In this document: positions 18,297 to 27,035 of the stretch, piece after piece
How the letters are laid out: each line of letters starts with the position of its first letter
Position numbering within the stretch: position 1 is the stretch's first letter
Origin: Streptomyces griseoflavus
GTDB lineage: Bacteria; Actinomycetota; Actinomycetes; Streptomycetales; Streptomycetaceae
DNA length: 64,000 nt
NCBI RefSeq assembly: GCF_014649995.1
Contig: NZ_BMUC01000003.1
Location: 310,001 to 374,000 of the forward strand
Direction: 5' to 3'
Program-made: the position numbers and the translations under genes
Notes under the pieces: generated by a model
Told to the model about the DNA's origin: nothing
What the model saw: only the letters and a program-made list of their open reading frames with translations
Database searches by the model: none

Positions 18297-19835
18297 ATGT
18301 TGCTGTCCCGGCTGGCCCGTGTGTCCCAGGAGGTGGCCGCCACCTCGGCGCGGTCGCGCAAGATCGCCCTGCTCGCCGAGTTGTTCCGGGAGGCGGAGGC
18401 GGCCGACGTGCCGGTCGTCATCCCGTATCTGGCGGGCCGGCTGCCGCAGGGCCGGATCGGGGTGGGCTGGAAGGTGCTGAGCCGTCCCGTCGCCCCCGCC
18501 GCCGAACCGTCCCTGACCGTGCGCGAGGTCGACGCGCGGCTGACCGAACTCGCCGGGGTGTCCGGACCGGGCTCGCAGGCCGGGCGGGCCCGCCTGGTCG
18601 GCGAGCTGCTGGGCGCCTGCACGGAGGACGAGCAGCGGTTCCTGTTCGGACTGCTCACCGGCGAGGTCCGGCAGGGCGCCCTGGACGCGGTCGCCGTCGA
18701 AGGGCTCGCGCGGGCGACGGGGGCGCCGCCGGACGCCGTGCGGCGGGCGGTGATGCTGGCCGGCTCGCTGCAGTCGGTGGCCGGGGCACTGCTGGCGGAC
18801 GGCCCCGGGGCGCTGGAACGCTTCCGGCTCACCGTCGGCCGGCCCGTGCTGCCGATGCTGGCGCACAGCGCCTCCTCGGTCGCGGAGGCGGTCGGGAAGC
18901 TGGGGGCGTGCGCGGTCGAGGAGAAGCTCGACGGCATCCGCGTCCAGGTCCACCGCGACGGCGACAGCGTGCGCGTGCACACCCGCACCCTCGACGACAT
19001 CACGGACCGGCTGCCCGAGGTGACGGCGGCGGCCCTGGAGCTGCGGGGCGAGCGGTTCATCCTGGACGGGGAGGTCATCTCCTTCGACGGCGACGGCCGT
19101 CCCCGTTCGTTCCAGGAGACGGCCGGCCGGGTCGGCTCCCGGACGGACGTGGCGACGGCCGCGCGGGAGGTCCCCGTCTCCCCCGTCTTCTTCGACGCGC
19201 TCTCCGTCGACGGCCGCGACCTGCTGGACCTTCCGTTCTCCGAGCGGCACGCGGAACTGGCCCGGCTCGTCCCGGAGCCGATGCGGGTGCGGCGCACCCT
19301 GGTGCCGGGCCCCGGGGAACAGGACGCGGCGGAGGCGTTCCTGGCCGAGACCCTGGAGCGCGGCCACGAGGGCGTGGTGGTCAAGGGTCTGGACGCCCCC
19401 TACAGCGCGGGCCGGCGGGGCGCGTCCTGGCTGAAGGTCAAGCCGGTGCACACGCTCGACCTGGTGGTGCTGGCCGCCGAGTGGGGCCACGGCCGCCGGA
19501 CGGGGAAGCTGTCCAACCTGCACCTGGGCGCGCGCACCGCGGAGGGCGGTTTCGCGATGCTCGGCAAGACCTTCAAGGGCATGACCGACGCGATGCTGGC
19601 GTGGCAGACCGAGCGGCTGAAGGAGCTGGCGGTCGACGAGAGCGGCTACGTCGTGACGGTGCGCCCCGAGCTCGTCGTGGAGATCGCCTACGACGGGCTC
19701 CAGCGCTCCACCCGCTACCCGGCCGGCGTCACCCTCCGCTTCGCCCGCGTGCTCCGCTACCGCGAGGACAAGCGCCCCGAGGAGGCGGACACCGTGGAGA
19801 CGCTGCTCGCCGCGCATCCCGGGGTACGGCCGTGA
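18297..19835 (+). CDS. ATP-dependent DNA ligase
   Basis: 512 residues, the LigB-type ATP-dependent ligase of actinobacteria. The adenylation motif is EEKLDGIRVQ with Lys210 as the AMP acceptor; motif III-IV FILDGEVISF, then EGVVVKGLDAPY and the motif V lysines ASWLKVKP follow. Residues 1-185 are the alpha-helical DNA-binding domain and the C-terminal ~110 are the OB fold. It seals nicks, probably in repair, beside the essential NAD-dependent ligase (not in this window). Its stop overlaps the GTG of the Nudix gene. Confidence 0.93.
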   Translation: MLLSRLARVSQEVAATSARSRKIALLAELFREAEAADVPVVIPYLAGRLPQGRIGVGWKVLSRPVAPAAEPSLTVREVDARLTELAGVSGPGSQAGRARLVGELLGACTEDEQRFLFGLLTGEVRQGALDAVAVEGLARATGAPPDAVRRAVMLAGSLQSVAGALLADGPGALERFRLTVGRPVLPMLAHSASSVAEAVGKLGACAVEEKLDGIRVQVHRDGDSVRVHTRTLDDITDRLPEVTAAALELRGERFILDGEVISFDGDGRPRSFQETAGRVGSRTDVATAAREVPVSPVFFDALSVDGRDLLDLPFSERHAELARLVPEPMRVRRTLVPGPGEQDAAEAFLAETLERGHEGVVVKGLDAPYSAGRRGASWLKVKPVHTLDLVVLAAEWGHGRRTGKLSNLHLGARTAEGGFAMLGKTFKGMTDAMLAWQTERLKELAVDESGYVVTVRPELVVEIAYDGLQRSTRYPAGVTLRFARVLRYREDKRPEEADTVETLLAAHPGVRP

Positions 19836-20296
19836 CGGGCGCGCGCAGCGCCGGACTGCTGCTGTTCCGCCGCACCGGCCAGGGCGTCGAGGTGCTGCTC
19901 GGCCACATGGGAGGCCCCTTCTTCGCCCGCCGGGAGAGCGGGGCCTGGACCGTGCCGAAGGGTGAGTACGACCCCGGCGAGCCGGCCTGGGAGGCGGCCC
20001 GCCGTGAGTTCGGGGAGGAGCTGGGGCTGCCGCCGCCGGACGGGGAGGCGCTGCCGCTCGGGGAGGTCCGGCAGTCCGGAGGGAAGACCGTCACGGTGTG
20101 GGCGGTCGAGGCGGACCTCGACCCGGCGACGGCCGTGCCCGGCACCTTCGAGATGGAGTGGCCGCCGAGGTCCGGGCGGCTGCGGGAGTTCCCGGAGCTG
20201 GACCGGGTCGCGTGGTTCACCCTGGACCGGGCCCGGGAAGTGATCGTCTCCGCGCAGAGCGCGTTTCTCGACCGCCTGGCGGAGCACTCGGACTGA
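19832..20296 (+). CDS. Nudix hydrolase coupled to DNA ligase
   Basis: 154 residues with a Nudix box spread over GEYDPGEPAWEAARREFGEE(x)LG, so it cleaves a nucleoside-diphosphate-linked substrate. N-terminal SAGLLLFRR and the HMGGPFFARRESGAWTVPKG block are typical of the subgroup. The GTG start overlaps the ligase stop (GTGA), so the genes are coupled; a shared repair or nucleotide-cleaning job is likely but not shown. Confidence 0.88.
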   Translation: MTGARSAGLLLFRRTGQGVEVLLGHMGGPFFARRESGAWTVPKGEYDPGEPAWEAARREFGEELGLPPPDGEALPLGEVRQSGGKTVTVWAVEADLDPATAVPGTFEMEWPPRSGRLREFPELDRVAWFTLDRAREVIVSAQSAFLDRLAEHSD

Positions 20297-20372
20297 GGAA
20301 CCTCCCGCGTTGCGCCGCCCGCCGCCGCGCGGGAAGGTCGGAAGGCACAGCCCGTCCCCAGGGAGGTCAGCG

Positions 20373-21758
20373 ATGCACATCGCCACGGTGAATCCGGCGA
20401 ACGGCGAGACCGTCAAGACGTACCACCCCATGGACGAGGAGGAGCTGGAGCGCCGGCTCCAGCTGGCGGAGGCCACGTTCCGCACGTACCGGACCACCTC
20501 GTTCGAGGAGCGTGCGCGGCTGATGCGCCGGGCGGCCGAGATCCTGGAGGAGGACCAGGACACGATCGGCCGGGTGATCACCACGGAGATGGGCAAGCCG
20601 GTCAGGCAGGCCCGCGCGGAGGCCGTGAAGTGCGCCAAGGCGATGCGCTGGTACGCCGACCACGCGGCGGAGCTGCTCGCCGACGAGGAACCCGACGCCG
20701 CCGACGTGAAGGACTCCGGAGCCTCCCGGGTGCTGGTGCGCTACCGGCCGCTGGGCCCGGTGCTGGCCGTGATGCCGTGGAACTTCCCGCTGTGGCAGGT
20801 CGTGCGGTTCGCGGCGCCCGCGCTGATGGCCGGCAACGTCGGCCTGCTCAAGCACGCCTCGAACGTGCCGCAGACCGCCCTGTACCTGGAGGACCTCTTC
20901 CACCGCGCGGGCTTCACCGAGGGCTGCTTCCAGACGCTGCTCATCGGCTCCGCAGCGGTTGACGACCTCCTGCGGGACGTACGGGTGAAGGCGGCCACCC
21001 TGACCGGCAGCGAGCCCGCGGGGCGCGCGGTCGCCTCCACCGCCGGGGAGATGATCAAGAAGACGGTGCTGGAGCTGGGCGGCAGCGACCCGTACGTCGT
21101 CATGCCCTCCGCCGACCTGGACCGGGCCGCCGAGGTGGCGGTCACCGCGCGGACGCAGAACACGGGGCAGTCCTGCATCGCCGCCAAGCGGTTCATCGTC
21201 CACACCGACGTCTACGACGCCTTCGCCGAGCGCTTCACCGCGGGCATGAAGGCGCTGACGATCGGCGACCCGATGGAGGAGGACACGGACGTCGGCCCGC
21301 TCTCCAGCGAACAGGGCCGCGCCGACGTGGAGGAACTGGTCGAGGACGCCGTACGGGCCGGCGCCACCGTGCTGTGCGGGGGCGAGCGCCCCGAGGGGCC
21401 CGGCTGGTTCTACCCGCCGACCGTGCTGGCCGGCATCGGCCGGGAGATGCGCATCCACCGCGAGGAGGCGTTCGGCCCGGTGGCCACGCTGTACCGCGCC
21501 GCGGACATCGACGAGGCCGTCCTGATCGCCAACGACACCGACTTCGGGCTCAGTTCCAACGTCTGGACCCGTGACGAGGCCGAGGTCGACCGGTTCGTCC
21601 GGGACCTGGAGGCGGGCAGTGTGTACGTGAACGGCATGACGGCATCCCATCCGGCGTTCCCGTTCGGCGGGGTCAAGCGGTCCGGGTTCGGGCGTGAGCT
21701 GTCCGGGCACGGAATCCGCGAGTTCTGCAACATCACCACCGTTTGGCAGGGTGCGTGA
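20373..21758 (+). CDS. Aldehyde / succinate-semialdehyde dehydrogenase
   Basis: 461 residues of the NAD(P)-dependent aldehyde dehydrogenase family, closest in pattern to succinate-semialdehyde dehydrogenases. Catalytic Cys268 is in NTGQSCIAAKRF and the general base Glu234 in LELGGSDPYVV; cofactor motif MPWNFPLWQVVRFAAPAL. A C-terminal GVKRSGFGRELSGHGIREF is also typical. The ATG follows GGGAGG. The exact aldehyde is not fixed by context; no GABA aminotransferase is adjacent. Confidence 0.88.
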   Translation: MHIATVNPANGETVKTYHPMDEEELERRLQLAEATFRTYRTTSFEERARLMRRAAEILEEDQDTIGRVITTEMGKPVRQARAEAVKCAKAMRWYADHAAELLADEEPDAADVKDSGASRVLVRYRPLGPVLAVMPWNFPLWQVVRFAAPALMAGNVGLLKHASNVPQTALYLEDLFHRAGFTEGCFQTLLIGSAAVDDLLRDVRVKAATLTGSEPAGRAVASTAGEMIKKTVLELGGSDPYVVMPSADLDRAAEVAVTARTQNTGQSCIAAKRFIVHTDVYDAFAERFTAGMKALTIGDPMEEDTDVGPLSSEQGRADVEELVEDAVRAGATVLCGGERPEGPGWFYPPTVLAGIGREMRIHREEAFGPVATLYRAADIDEAVLIANDTDFGLSSNVWTRDEAEVDRFVRDLEAGSVYVNGMTASHPAFPFGGVKRSGFGRELSGHGIREFCNITTVWQGA

Positions 21759-21783
21759 CGGTCGCCCGACTACGATCCCGACT

Positions 21784-22020
21784 GTGAACCGCGAAGTGAC
21801 TCTGCCTCTGATCGTCGACGACCGCGGGACCTTGCAGGTGGCCGCCGCCGATGTCAGCAAGCTGCTGCGCACGGTGGGCGGGCGGTGGGTGCGGCTGGTC
21901 GAGGCCGGGGAGGACGGTCTCGACGAGGACACGGTCGCCGCGCTGACCATCGAGCTGGCGAAGCTCGCCGACCGGATCGACGTGGCGTGCATCGCCCACA
22001 GCAGCGGCGGCACGCCGTAG
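21784..22020 (+). CDS. DUF6213-type small protein
   Basis: 78 residues starting at GTG, a soluble protein with TLPLIVDDRGTLQVAAADV, RTVGGRWVRLVEAGEDGLD and LAKLADRIDVACIAHS. I recognise the conserved Streptomyces family now called DUF6213; function unknown. The start is chosen for the conserved N-terminus. It may be read through from the aldehyde dehydrogenase 25 bases upstream. Confidence 0.72.
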   Translation: MNREVTLPLIVDDRGTLQVAAADVSKLLRTVGGRWVRLVEAGEDGLDEDTVAALTIELAKLADRIDVACIAHSSGGTP

Positions 22021-22028
22021 GAGGGTGA

Positions 22029-22055
22029 CCCGGCGGTGCCGCCCGCACCGCCGGG
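22029..22055. terminator. Bidirectional terminator
   Basis: A perfect 11-bp stem CCCGGCGGTGC/GCACCGCCGGG with loop CGCCC between two convergent genes whose stops lie at 22020 and 22073. Confidence 0.82.
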
Positions 22056-22072
22056 CCGTTCCGGGGGCCGCC

Positions 22073-23299
22073 TCAGCGGATGGGCATGCCCGACAGGGTG
22101 CGGGCGATCACCAGGCGCTGGATCTCGCTCGTGCCCTCGAAGATGGTGTAGATGGCCGCGTCGCGGTGCATGCGCTCGACCGGGTACTCACGGGTGTAGC
22201 CGTTGCCGCCGAGGATCTGGATCGCCTGGGCGGTGACCTTCTTGGCGGTCTCACTGGCGAACAGCTTGGACATCGAGCCCTCGGCGGCCGTGAACGGCTT
22301 GCCGTTGATCGCCATCCAGGAGGCGCGCCACACCAGGAGGCGGGCGGCGTCGATCTGGGTGCGCATGTCGGCGAGCTGGAAGGCGACGCCCTGGTTGTCG
22401 ATGATCGGGCGGCCGAACTGCTCGCGCGTGGTGGCGTACTCCAGGGCGACCTCGTAGGCGGCGCGGGCGGTGCCCACGGCCATGGCGCCGACCGCCGGGC
22501 GGGACGCCTCGAAGGTGGCCATGGCGGCGTTCTTGACGCGCTCGCCGCCCTTCCTGGCCCTCTCGCGGGCGCGGGCGAGCCGCTCGTCCAGCTTCTCCTT
22601 CCCGCCGAGCAGGCAGGAGCCGGGGACGCGCACGTTGTCCAGGATGACCTCCGCGGTGTGCGAGGCGCGGATGCCGTGCTTCTTGAACTTCTGCCCCTGG
22701 GAGCAGCCGGGGGTGCCCGGCGGGACGATGAAGGAGGCGTGGCCCTTGGAGCCGAGGTCCGGGTCGACGACCGCGACCACGACGTGGACGTTGGCGATGC
22801 CGCCGTTGGTGGCCCAGGTCTTGGTGCCGTTGAGCACCCACTCGTCCTTGGCCTCGTCGTACACCGCGCGGGTGCGCATCGAGGCGACGTCGGAGCCGGC
22901 GTCGGGCTCGGAGGAGCAGAACGCGGCGACCTTGACGTCGTTGGCGTCACCGTACATCTGGGGGATCCAGGTGCCGATCTGCTCCTCGGTGCCGTTGGCG
23001 AGGACGCCGACAGCGGCGAGACCGGTGCCGACGATCGACAGGGCGATGCCCGCGTCGCCCCAGAAGAGCTCCTCCATCGCCATGGGAATGCCCAGGCCAC
23101 TTGCGTCGAAGTACTGCTGGGCGTAGAAGTCGAGGGAGTAGATGCCGACCTTGGCGGCCTCCTGGATCACCGGCCAGGGAGTCTCCTCACGCTCGTCCCA
23201 TTCGGCGGCCGCGGGGCGGATGACGTCGGCGGCGAAGCCGTGCAGCCAGTCCCGCACCTCCTTCTGCTCGTCGTTGAGCTCCATGGTGAACTCGGCCAT
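22073..23299 (-). CDS. Acyl-CoA dehydrogenase
   Basis: 408 residues with all classic acyl-CoA dehydrogenase features: [17 protein letters not shown] for [36 protein letters not shown], and the catalytic-region FEGTSEIQR (Glu388). It also has a charged helical insert near 245-265 ([15 protein letters not shown]) that is uncommon in short-chain enzymes. It starts beta-oxidation of an acyl-CoA. GGAGGGG precedes the ATG. The upstream region has two palindromes, and a TetR gene lies divergent, so the TetR protein probably controls it. Confidence 0.93.
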   Translation of the reverse strand: MAEFTMELNDEQKEVRDWLHGFAADVIRPAAAEWDEREETPWPVIQEAAKVGIYSLDFYAQQYFDASGLGIPMAMEELFWGDAGIALSIVGTGLAAVGVLANGTEEQIGTWIPQMYGDANDVKVAAFCSSEPDAGSDVASMRTRAVYDEAKDEWVLNGTKTWATNGGIANVHVVVAVVDPDLGSKGHASFIVPPGTPGCSQGQKFKKHGIRASHTAEVILDNVRVPGSCLLGGKEKLDERLARARERARKGGERVKNAAMATFEASRPAVGAMAVGTARAAYEVALEYATTREQFGRPIIDNQGVAFQLADMRTQIDAARLLVWRASWMAINGKPFTAAEGSMSKLFASETAKKVTAQAIQILGGNGYTREYPVERMHRDAAIYTIFEGTSEIQRLVIARTLSGMPIR

Positions 23300-23326
23300 G
23301 ACCCCTCCAGCGGCGCGCACATGCGT

Positions 23327-23366
23327 GTTACTTCCGGTAACACCGAGTCTGTTACCCGCGGGTAGG
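23327..23366. promoter_or_regulatory. Two palindromic operators between acyl-CoA dehydrogenase and TetR genes
   Basis: GTTAC-TTCCG-GTAAC (23327-23341) and GTTACCCGCGGGTAgg (23351-23366, inner TACCCGCGGGTA perfect) lie 28 and 52 bases upstream of the dehydrogenase start. Both share the GTTAC half and are spaced by about two and a half helical turns. They are good TetR sites and overlap the expected promoter. Confidence 0.68.
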
Positions 23367-23471
23367 AAAAGTCAACTCCTCCGGGCCGGCCGGTATCCCG
23401 TTCGATGGCCGCTGCGCCTTCAGTGCTAGTTTGCGCAGGCGTCACCGAACCAGCACGGGTGGGGAGAGCTC

Positions 23472-24113
23472 ATGGACACCACACAGCGCACCGATCAGCA
23501 GCGGTCCGCCGACCGACGCCGGCGCGAGCTGCTGGAGGCCGCCGACCGGGTGGTACTGCGCGACGGCCCCGGAGCCTCGATGAACGCGATCGCCGCCGAG
23601 GCGGGCATCACCAAGCCGATCCTCTACCGGCACTTCGGTGACAAGGGAGGACTCTACGCCGCTCTGGCCAAGCGGCACACCGACGCGCTGCTGGACTCGC
23701 TGCGGGCCGCGCTGGACGCCCCGGCGGACCGGCGCGAGCGGGTCGAGGCCACCCTGGACACGTATCTGTCGGCCATCGAGGCCCGCCCACAGGTGTACCG
23801 CTTCCTGATGCATCCCGCGGAGGGGGCGCCGAGCGAGCAGGGCTTCGACGTCGGCAAGCACTCGGCACCGCTGCTGCGGCGGATGGGCGAGGAGCTGGCC
23901 CAGGTGATCGAGGAGCGGCTGGACCTCGGGCCCGGCAGCCAGCAGCTCGCCCGGGTGTGGGGGCACGGCATCGTCGGCATGATGCACGCGGCCGGCGACT
24001 GGTGGCTCGGCGAACGGCCCTGCTCCCGCGCCGAGTTGGTGCGCAGCCTGGCGGATCTGCTCTGGGGGCGGCTGGCGGCCGCGGGCGACAGGGTCGGCAG
24101 CCCGGGCTTCTGA
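23472..24113 (+). CDS. TetR-family regulator
   Basis: 213 residues. N-terminal helix-turn-helix at ~25-60 (SMNAIAAEAGITKPILYRHF), then a helical ligand domain with the VYRFLMHPAEG and HGIVGMMHAAGDWWLG segments. It is divergent from the acyl-CoA dehydrogenase; acyl-CoA is a reasonable but unproven ligand. GGGGAGAG lies upstream of the ATG. The paired palindromes in the shared promoter fit autoregulation plus control of the dehydrogenase. Confidence 0.88.
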   Translation: MDTTQRTDQQRSADRRRRELLEAADRVVLRDGPGASMNAIAAEAGITKPILYRHFGDKGGLYAALAKRHTDALLDSLRAALDAPADRRERVEATLDTYLSAIEARPQVYRFLMHPAEGAPSEQGFDVGKHSAPLLRRMGEELAQVIEERLDLGPGSQQLARVWGHGIVGMMHAAGDWWLGERPCSRAELVRSLADLLWGRLAAAGDRVGSPGF

Positions 24114-24153
24114 GGGACCGGACGCCGTCCGTCCGGGCCGGCCGCGCCCCGGC

Positions 24154-24699
24154 TCAGTCCGGACGGTTCCAGGACGCGCGGTTCGCCCGGCGCATGAGCC
24201 TGCGGTGCCGCCACCCCGTCAGGCGGTCGGCGTAGATCCGGCCCTCCAGGTGGTCGTACTCGTGCTGCAGACACCGGGCGAAGAAACCGGTGCCGTGGAC
24301 GGTGACCGGTTCGCCGTCCGCCGTGAGACCCTCGACCACGGCATGGTCGTACCGCTCCGTGCCCGCCTCCAGTCCCGGCAGGGACAGACAGCCCTCCGGG
24401 CCGCGCACCACCACCCCGTCCGCCTCGACCAGCCGGGGGTTCACCACATGGCCCCGGTGCCGGACGTCCTCGTCGTCCGGACAGTCGTAGACGAACACCC
24501 GCAGCGGCTCGCCGACCTGGTTCGCCGCCAGGCCCACCCCCTGGGCCGCGTACATCGTCGCGAACAAGTCCTCCACCAGGCGGGAGAGTTCCGGGCCGAA
24601 GCCGGTGACCTCCCGGCAGGGCGCGTGCAGCACGGGGTCGCCGAGCAGGGTGAGGGGCCGGACGCGTCCGTGGACGCCGGGGATGGAGCCGTGTCGCAT
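24154..24699 (-). CDS. def: Peptide deformylase
   Basis: 181 residues with all three signature motifs: GVGLAANQVG (54-63), EGCLSLPG with metal ligand Cys104, and QHEYDHLEG with His146, catalytic Glu147 and His150. It removes the formyl group from nascent proteins. The usual fmt partner is not adjacent, so this is probably one of several Streptomyces deformylases. A basic C-terminal tail (GWRHRRLMRRANRASW) follows the catalytic core. Divergent from murT. Confidence 0.95.
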   Translation of the reverse strand: MRHGSIPGVHGRVRPLTLLGDPVLHAPCREVTGFGPELSRLVEDLFATMYAAQGVGLAANQVGEPLRVFVYDCPDDEDVRHRGHVVNPRLVEADGVVVRGPEGCLSLPGLEAGTERYDHAVVEGLTADGEPVTVHGTGFFARCLQHEYDHLEGRIYADRLTGWRHRRLMRRANRASWNRPD

Positions 24700-24845
24700 G
24701 GCGGCAAGAGTACGGTCCTTCCAGCAACGCCCGTCTCACGGTGGTGCCGCGGTTCAGGAGTGCGAATGGATCTCGATAGGCTGAGGTCTCACCACGTGGC
24801 CGTCAGGCACAGACGCGGCGCGTACGCAAGGAGGATCGAGAACTG

Positions 24846-26084
24846 ATGGCAGGCAACTCGGACCCGCTCTCGCCGCGGGCCAAGCTGGCCGTGACCGCCG
24901 GCAAGGCGGTCGCGGCGGCATCCCGCGCCGCCGGACGCGGCAGTGGTTCGGTGATCGGCGGCCGGGTGGCGCTCAAACTCGACCCCGATCTCCTCGCCCG
25001 GCTCGCCCAGAACCTGGACTGCGTCCTGGTCTCGGCGACCAACGGCAAGACGACCACCACCCGGCTCATCGCCGAGGCGCTCAGGGCGGCGGGCCCCGTC
25101 GTCTCCAACGCGCTCGGCGCCAACATGCCGGCCGGCATCACCTCGGCGCTCGCGGGCGGCTCGGACTCCAAGTTCGGCGTCATCGAGGTCGACGAGAAGT
25201 ACCTGGCCGGTGTCGCCCGGGACACCGACCCGAAGTGCATCGCGCTGCTCAACCTCTCCCGTGACCAGCTCGACCGCGCCGCCGAGACCCGGATGCTCGC
25301 GGAGAACTGGCGCGAGGGCCTGGCCGGGTCCAAGGCCGTCATCGTCGCCAACGCCGACGACCCGCTGGTGGTGTGGGCCGCCTCCTCCTCGCCCAACGTG
25401 ATCTGGGTCGCCGCCGGCCAGATGTGGAAGGACGACGCCTGGTCCTGCCCGTCCTGCGGCGGTGTGATGCAGCGCCCCGGCGACGACTGGTTCTGCGGTG
25501 AGTGCGGCTTCCGCCGGCCCACCCCGAGCTGGGCGCTCTCCGGCGACCACGTGCTCGACCCGCACGGCTCCGCGTGGCCGATCCACCTCCAGCTCCCGGG
25601 CCGCGCCAACAAGGCCAACGCCGCGTCCTCCGCGGCCGTCGCCGCCGTGTTCGGGGTGCCGCCGCAGGTCGCCCTGGAGCGCATGTACCAGGTGCAGGCC
25701 GTGGCCGGCCGCTACGACGTGGTCCAGTTCGAGGGCCGTGACCTGCGTCTGCTGCTCGCCAAGAACCCGGCGGGCTGGCTGGAGACGTTCTCGCTGATCG
25801 ACCCGCCGCCGACCCCCGTGATCCTCTCGGTGAACGCGCGCGGCGCCGACGGCACCGACACCTCCTGGCTGTGGGACGTCGACTACACGCGGCTGACCGG
25901 CCACCCGATCTGCGTCGTGGGTGACCGCAAGCTCGACCTCGCGGTGCGTCTGGAGGTCGCGAACCAGCAGTTCCAGGTCTGCGAGAACCTCGACCAGGCG
26001 GTGCAGCTGTGCCCGCCCGGCCGGATCGAGGTCATCGCCAACTACACCGCGTTCCAGGACCTGCGCCGCCGCGTCGGCAACTGA
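24846..26084 (+). CDS. murT: Lipid II isoglutaminyl synthase, MurT subunit
   Basis: 412 residues of the Mur-ligase family: ATP motif ATNGKTTTT (64-72), the central domain interrupted by a four-Cys zinc ribbon (Cys201, Cys204, Cys217, Cys220), NKANAASSAAVAAVFG, and a C-terminal DUF1727 domain with DTSWLWDVDY. With GatD it amidates D-glutamate of lipid II to isoglutamine at the membrane face, a step needed for normal peptidoglycan crosslinking. The partner gatD starts 25 bases downstream. Confidence 0.95.
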   Translation: MAGNSDPLSPRAKLAVTAGKAVAAASRAAGRGSGSVIGGRVALKLDPDLLARLAQNLDCVLVSATNGKTTTTRLIAEALRAAGPVVSNALGANMPAGITSALAGGSDSKFGVIEVDEKYLAGVARDTDPKCIALLNLSRDQLDRAAETRMLAENWREGLAGSKAVIVANADDPLVVWAASSSPNVIWVAAGQMWKDDAWSCPSCGGVMQRPGDDWFCGECGFRRPTPSWALSGDHVLDPHGSAWPIHLQLPGRANKANAASSAAVAAVFGVPPQVALERMYQVQAVAGRYDVVQFEGRDLRLLLAKNPAGWLETFSLIDPPPTPVILSVNARGADGTDTSWLWDVDYTRLTGHPICVVGDRKLDLAVRLEVANQQFQVCENLDQAVQLCPPGRIEVIANYTAFQDLRRRVGN

Positions 26085-26108
26085 CCACGACACCTCAGGG
26101 GACTTGAA

Positions 26109-26837
26109 GTGAGCGACAACCAGCTGCGGGTCGTCTGGATCTACCCGGACCTGCTCAGCACGTACGGCGACCAGGGCAACGCCCTCGTCGTGGAGCGCCG
26201 GGCACGGCAGCGCGGCCTGGACGTGGCGCGGCTCGACGTGCGCAGCGACCAGCCGATCCCGACCTCCGGCGACATCTACCTGATCGGCGGCGGCGAGGAC
26301 CGTCCGCAGCGGCTGGCCGCCGAGCGGCTGCGGCGCGACGGCGGTCTGCACCGCGCCGTGGAGAACGGCGCGATCGTCTTCTCGGTGTGCGCCGGCTACC
26401 AGATCCTCGGCCACGAGTTCATCAACGACCTCGGCCAGCGCGAGCCCGGCCTCGGCCTGCTCGACGTGGTCTCGGTACGCGGTGAGGGCGCCCGGTGCGT
26501 CGGCGACGTGCTCGCGGACATCAACCCGCAGCTGGGTCTGCCCCCGCTGACCGGGTTCGAGAACCACCAGGGCGTCACCCACCTGGGCCCCACCGCCCGC
26601 CCGTTCGCCCAGGTGCGCTTCGGCAACGGCAACGGCACCGGGGACGGCACCGAGGGCGCGTTCAACGGCACCGTCTTCGGCACGTACATGCACGGCCCCG
26701 TGCTGGCGCGCAACCCGCAGATCGCCGACCTGCTGCTGAAGCTGGCGCTGGACGTCAACGCGCTGCCGCCCACCGACGACCGGTGGTACGAGGCCCTGCG
26801 CACCGAGCGGATCGCGGCGGCGCAGCAGCCCGCCTGA
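26109..26837 (+). CDS. gatD: Lipid II isoglutaminyl synthase, GatD subunit
   Basis: 242-residue class I glutamine amidotransferase. Catalytic Cys94 is in VCAGYQILGHEF and His195 in GTYMHGPVLARNP; YLIGGGEDRPQ and GFENHQG are family blocks. It releases ammonia from glutamine for MurT. The GTG start has TTGAAG just upstream and is 24 bases after murT, so the two are co-translated from one mRNA. A hairpin follows at 26864. Confidence 0.95.
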   Translation: MSDNQLRVVWIYPDLLSTYGDQGNALVVERRARQRGLDVARLDVRSDQPIPTSGDIYLIGGGEDRPQRLAAERLRRDGGLHRAVENGAIVFSVCAGYQILGHEFINDLGQREPGLGLLDVVSVRGEGARCVGDVLADINPQLGLPPLTGFENHQGVTHLGPTARPFAQVRFGNGNGTGDGTEGAFNGTVFGTYMHGPVLARNPQIADLLLKLALDVNALPPTDDRWYEALRTERIAAAQQPA

Positions 26838-26863
26838 GGCGTCCGCGGGCCCCTGGACACCGG

Positions 26864-26896
26864 GCGTCGGACGGGTCCGGGCGGCCCGTCTGACGC
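26864..26896 (+). terminator. Terminator after gatD
   Basis: GCGTCGGACGGG (26864-26875) pairs with CCCGTCTGACGC (26885-26896), 12 bp with one G-U wobble and a nine-base loop, 27 bases after the gatD stop. Confidence 0.72.
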
Positions 26897-27035
26897 TTGC
26901 TCCGCACAGGTGAGCGGGGTCGTCCAGCAGGCGGACGCGGGATGCGGTGCGGCCCCCCACAGCGGCTAGGGTGGCGGGGATCGAGCCGGACAGCGCGGTC
27001 CGGTCCGGCCCACATCAAGAAGGTTGTTTCGGGCT

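Noticed and set aside
16889-19831. Very long plus-strand frame across the XRE, flavoprotein and ligase genes
   Set aside because: Low-complexity Arg/Gly/Ala translation, overlaps three well-supported genes; only the Nudix gene at its end is real.
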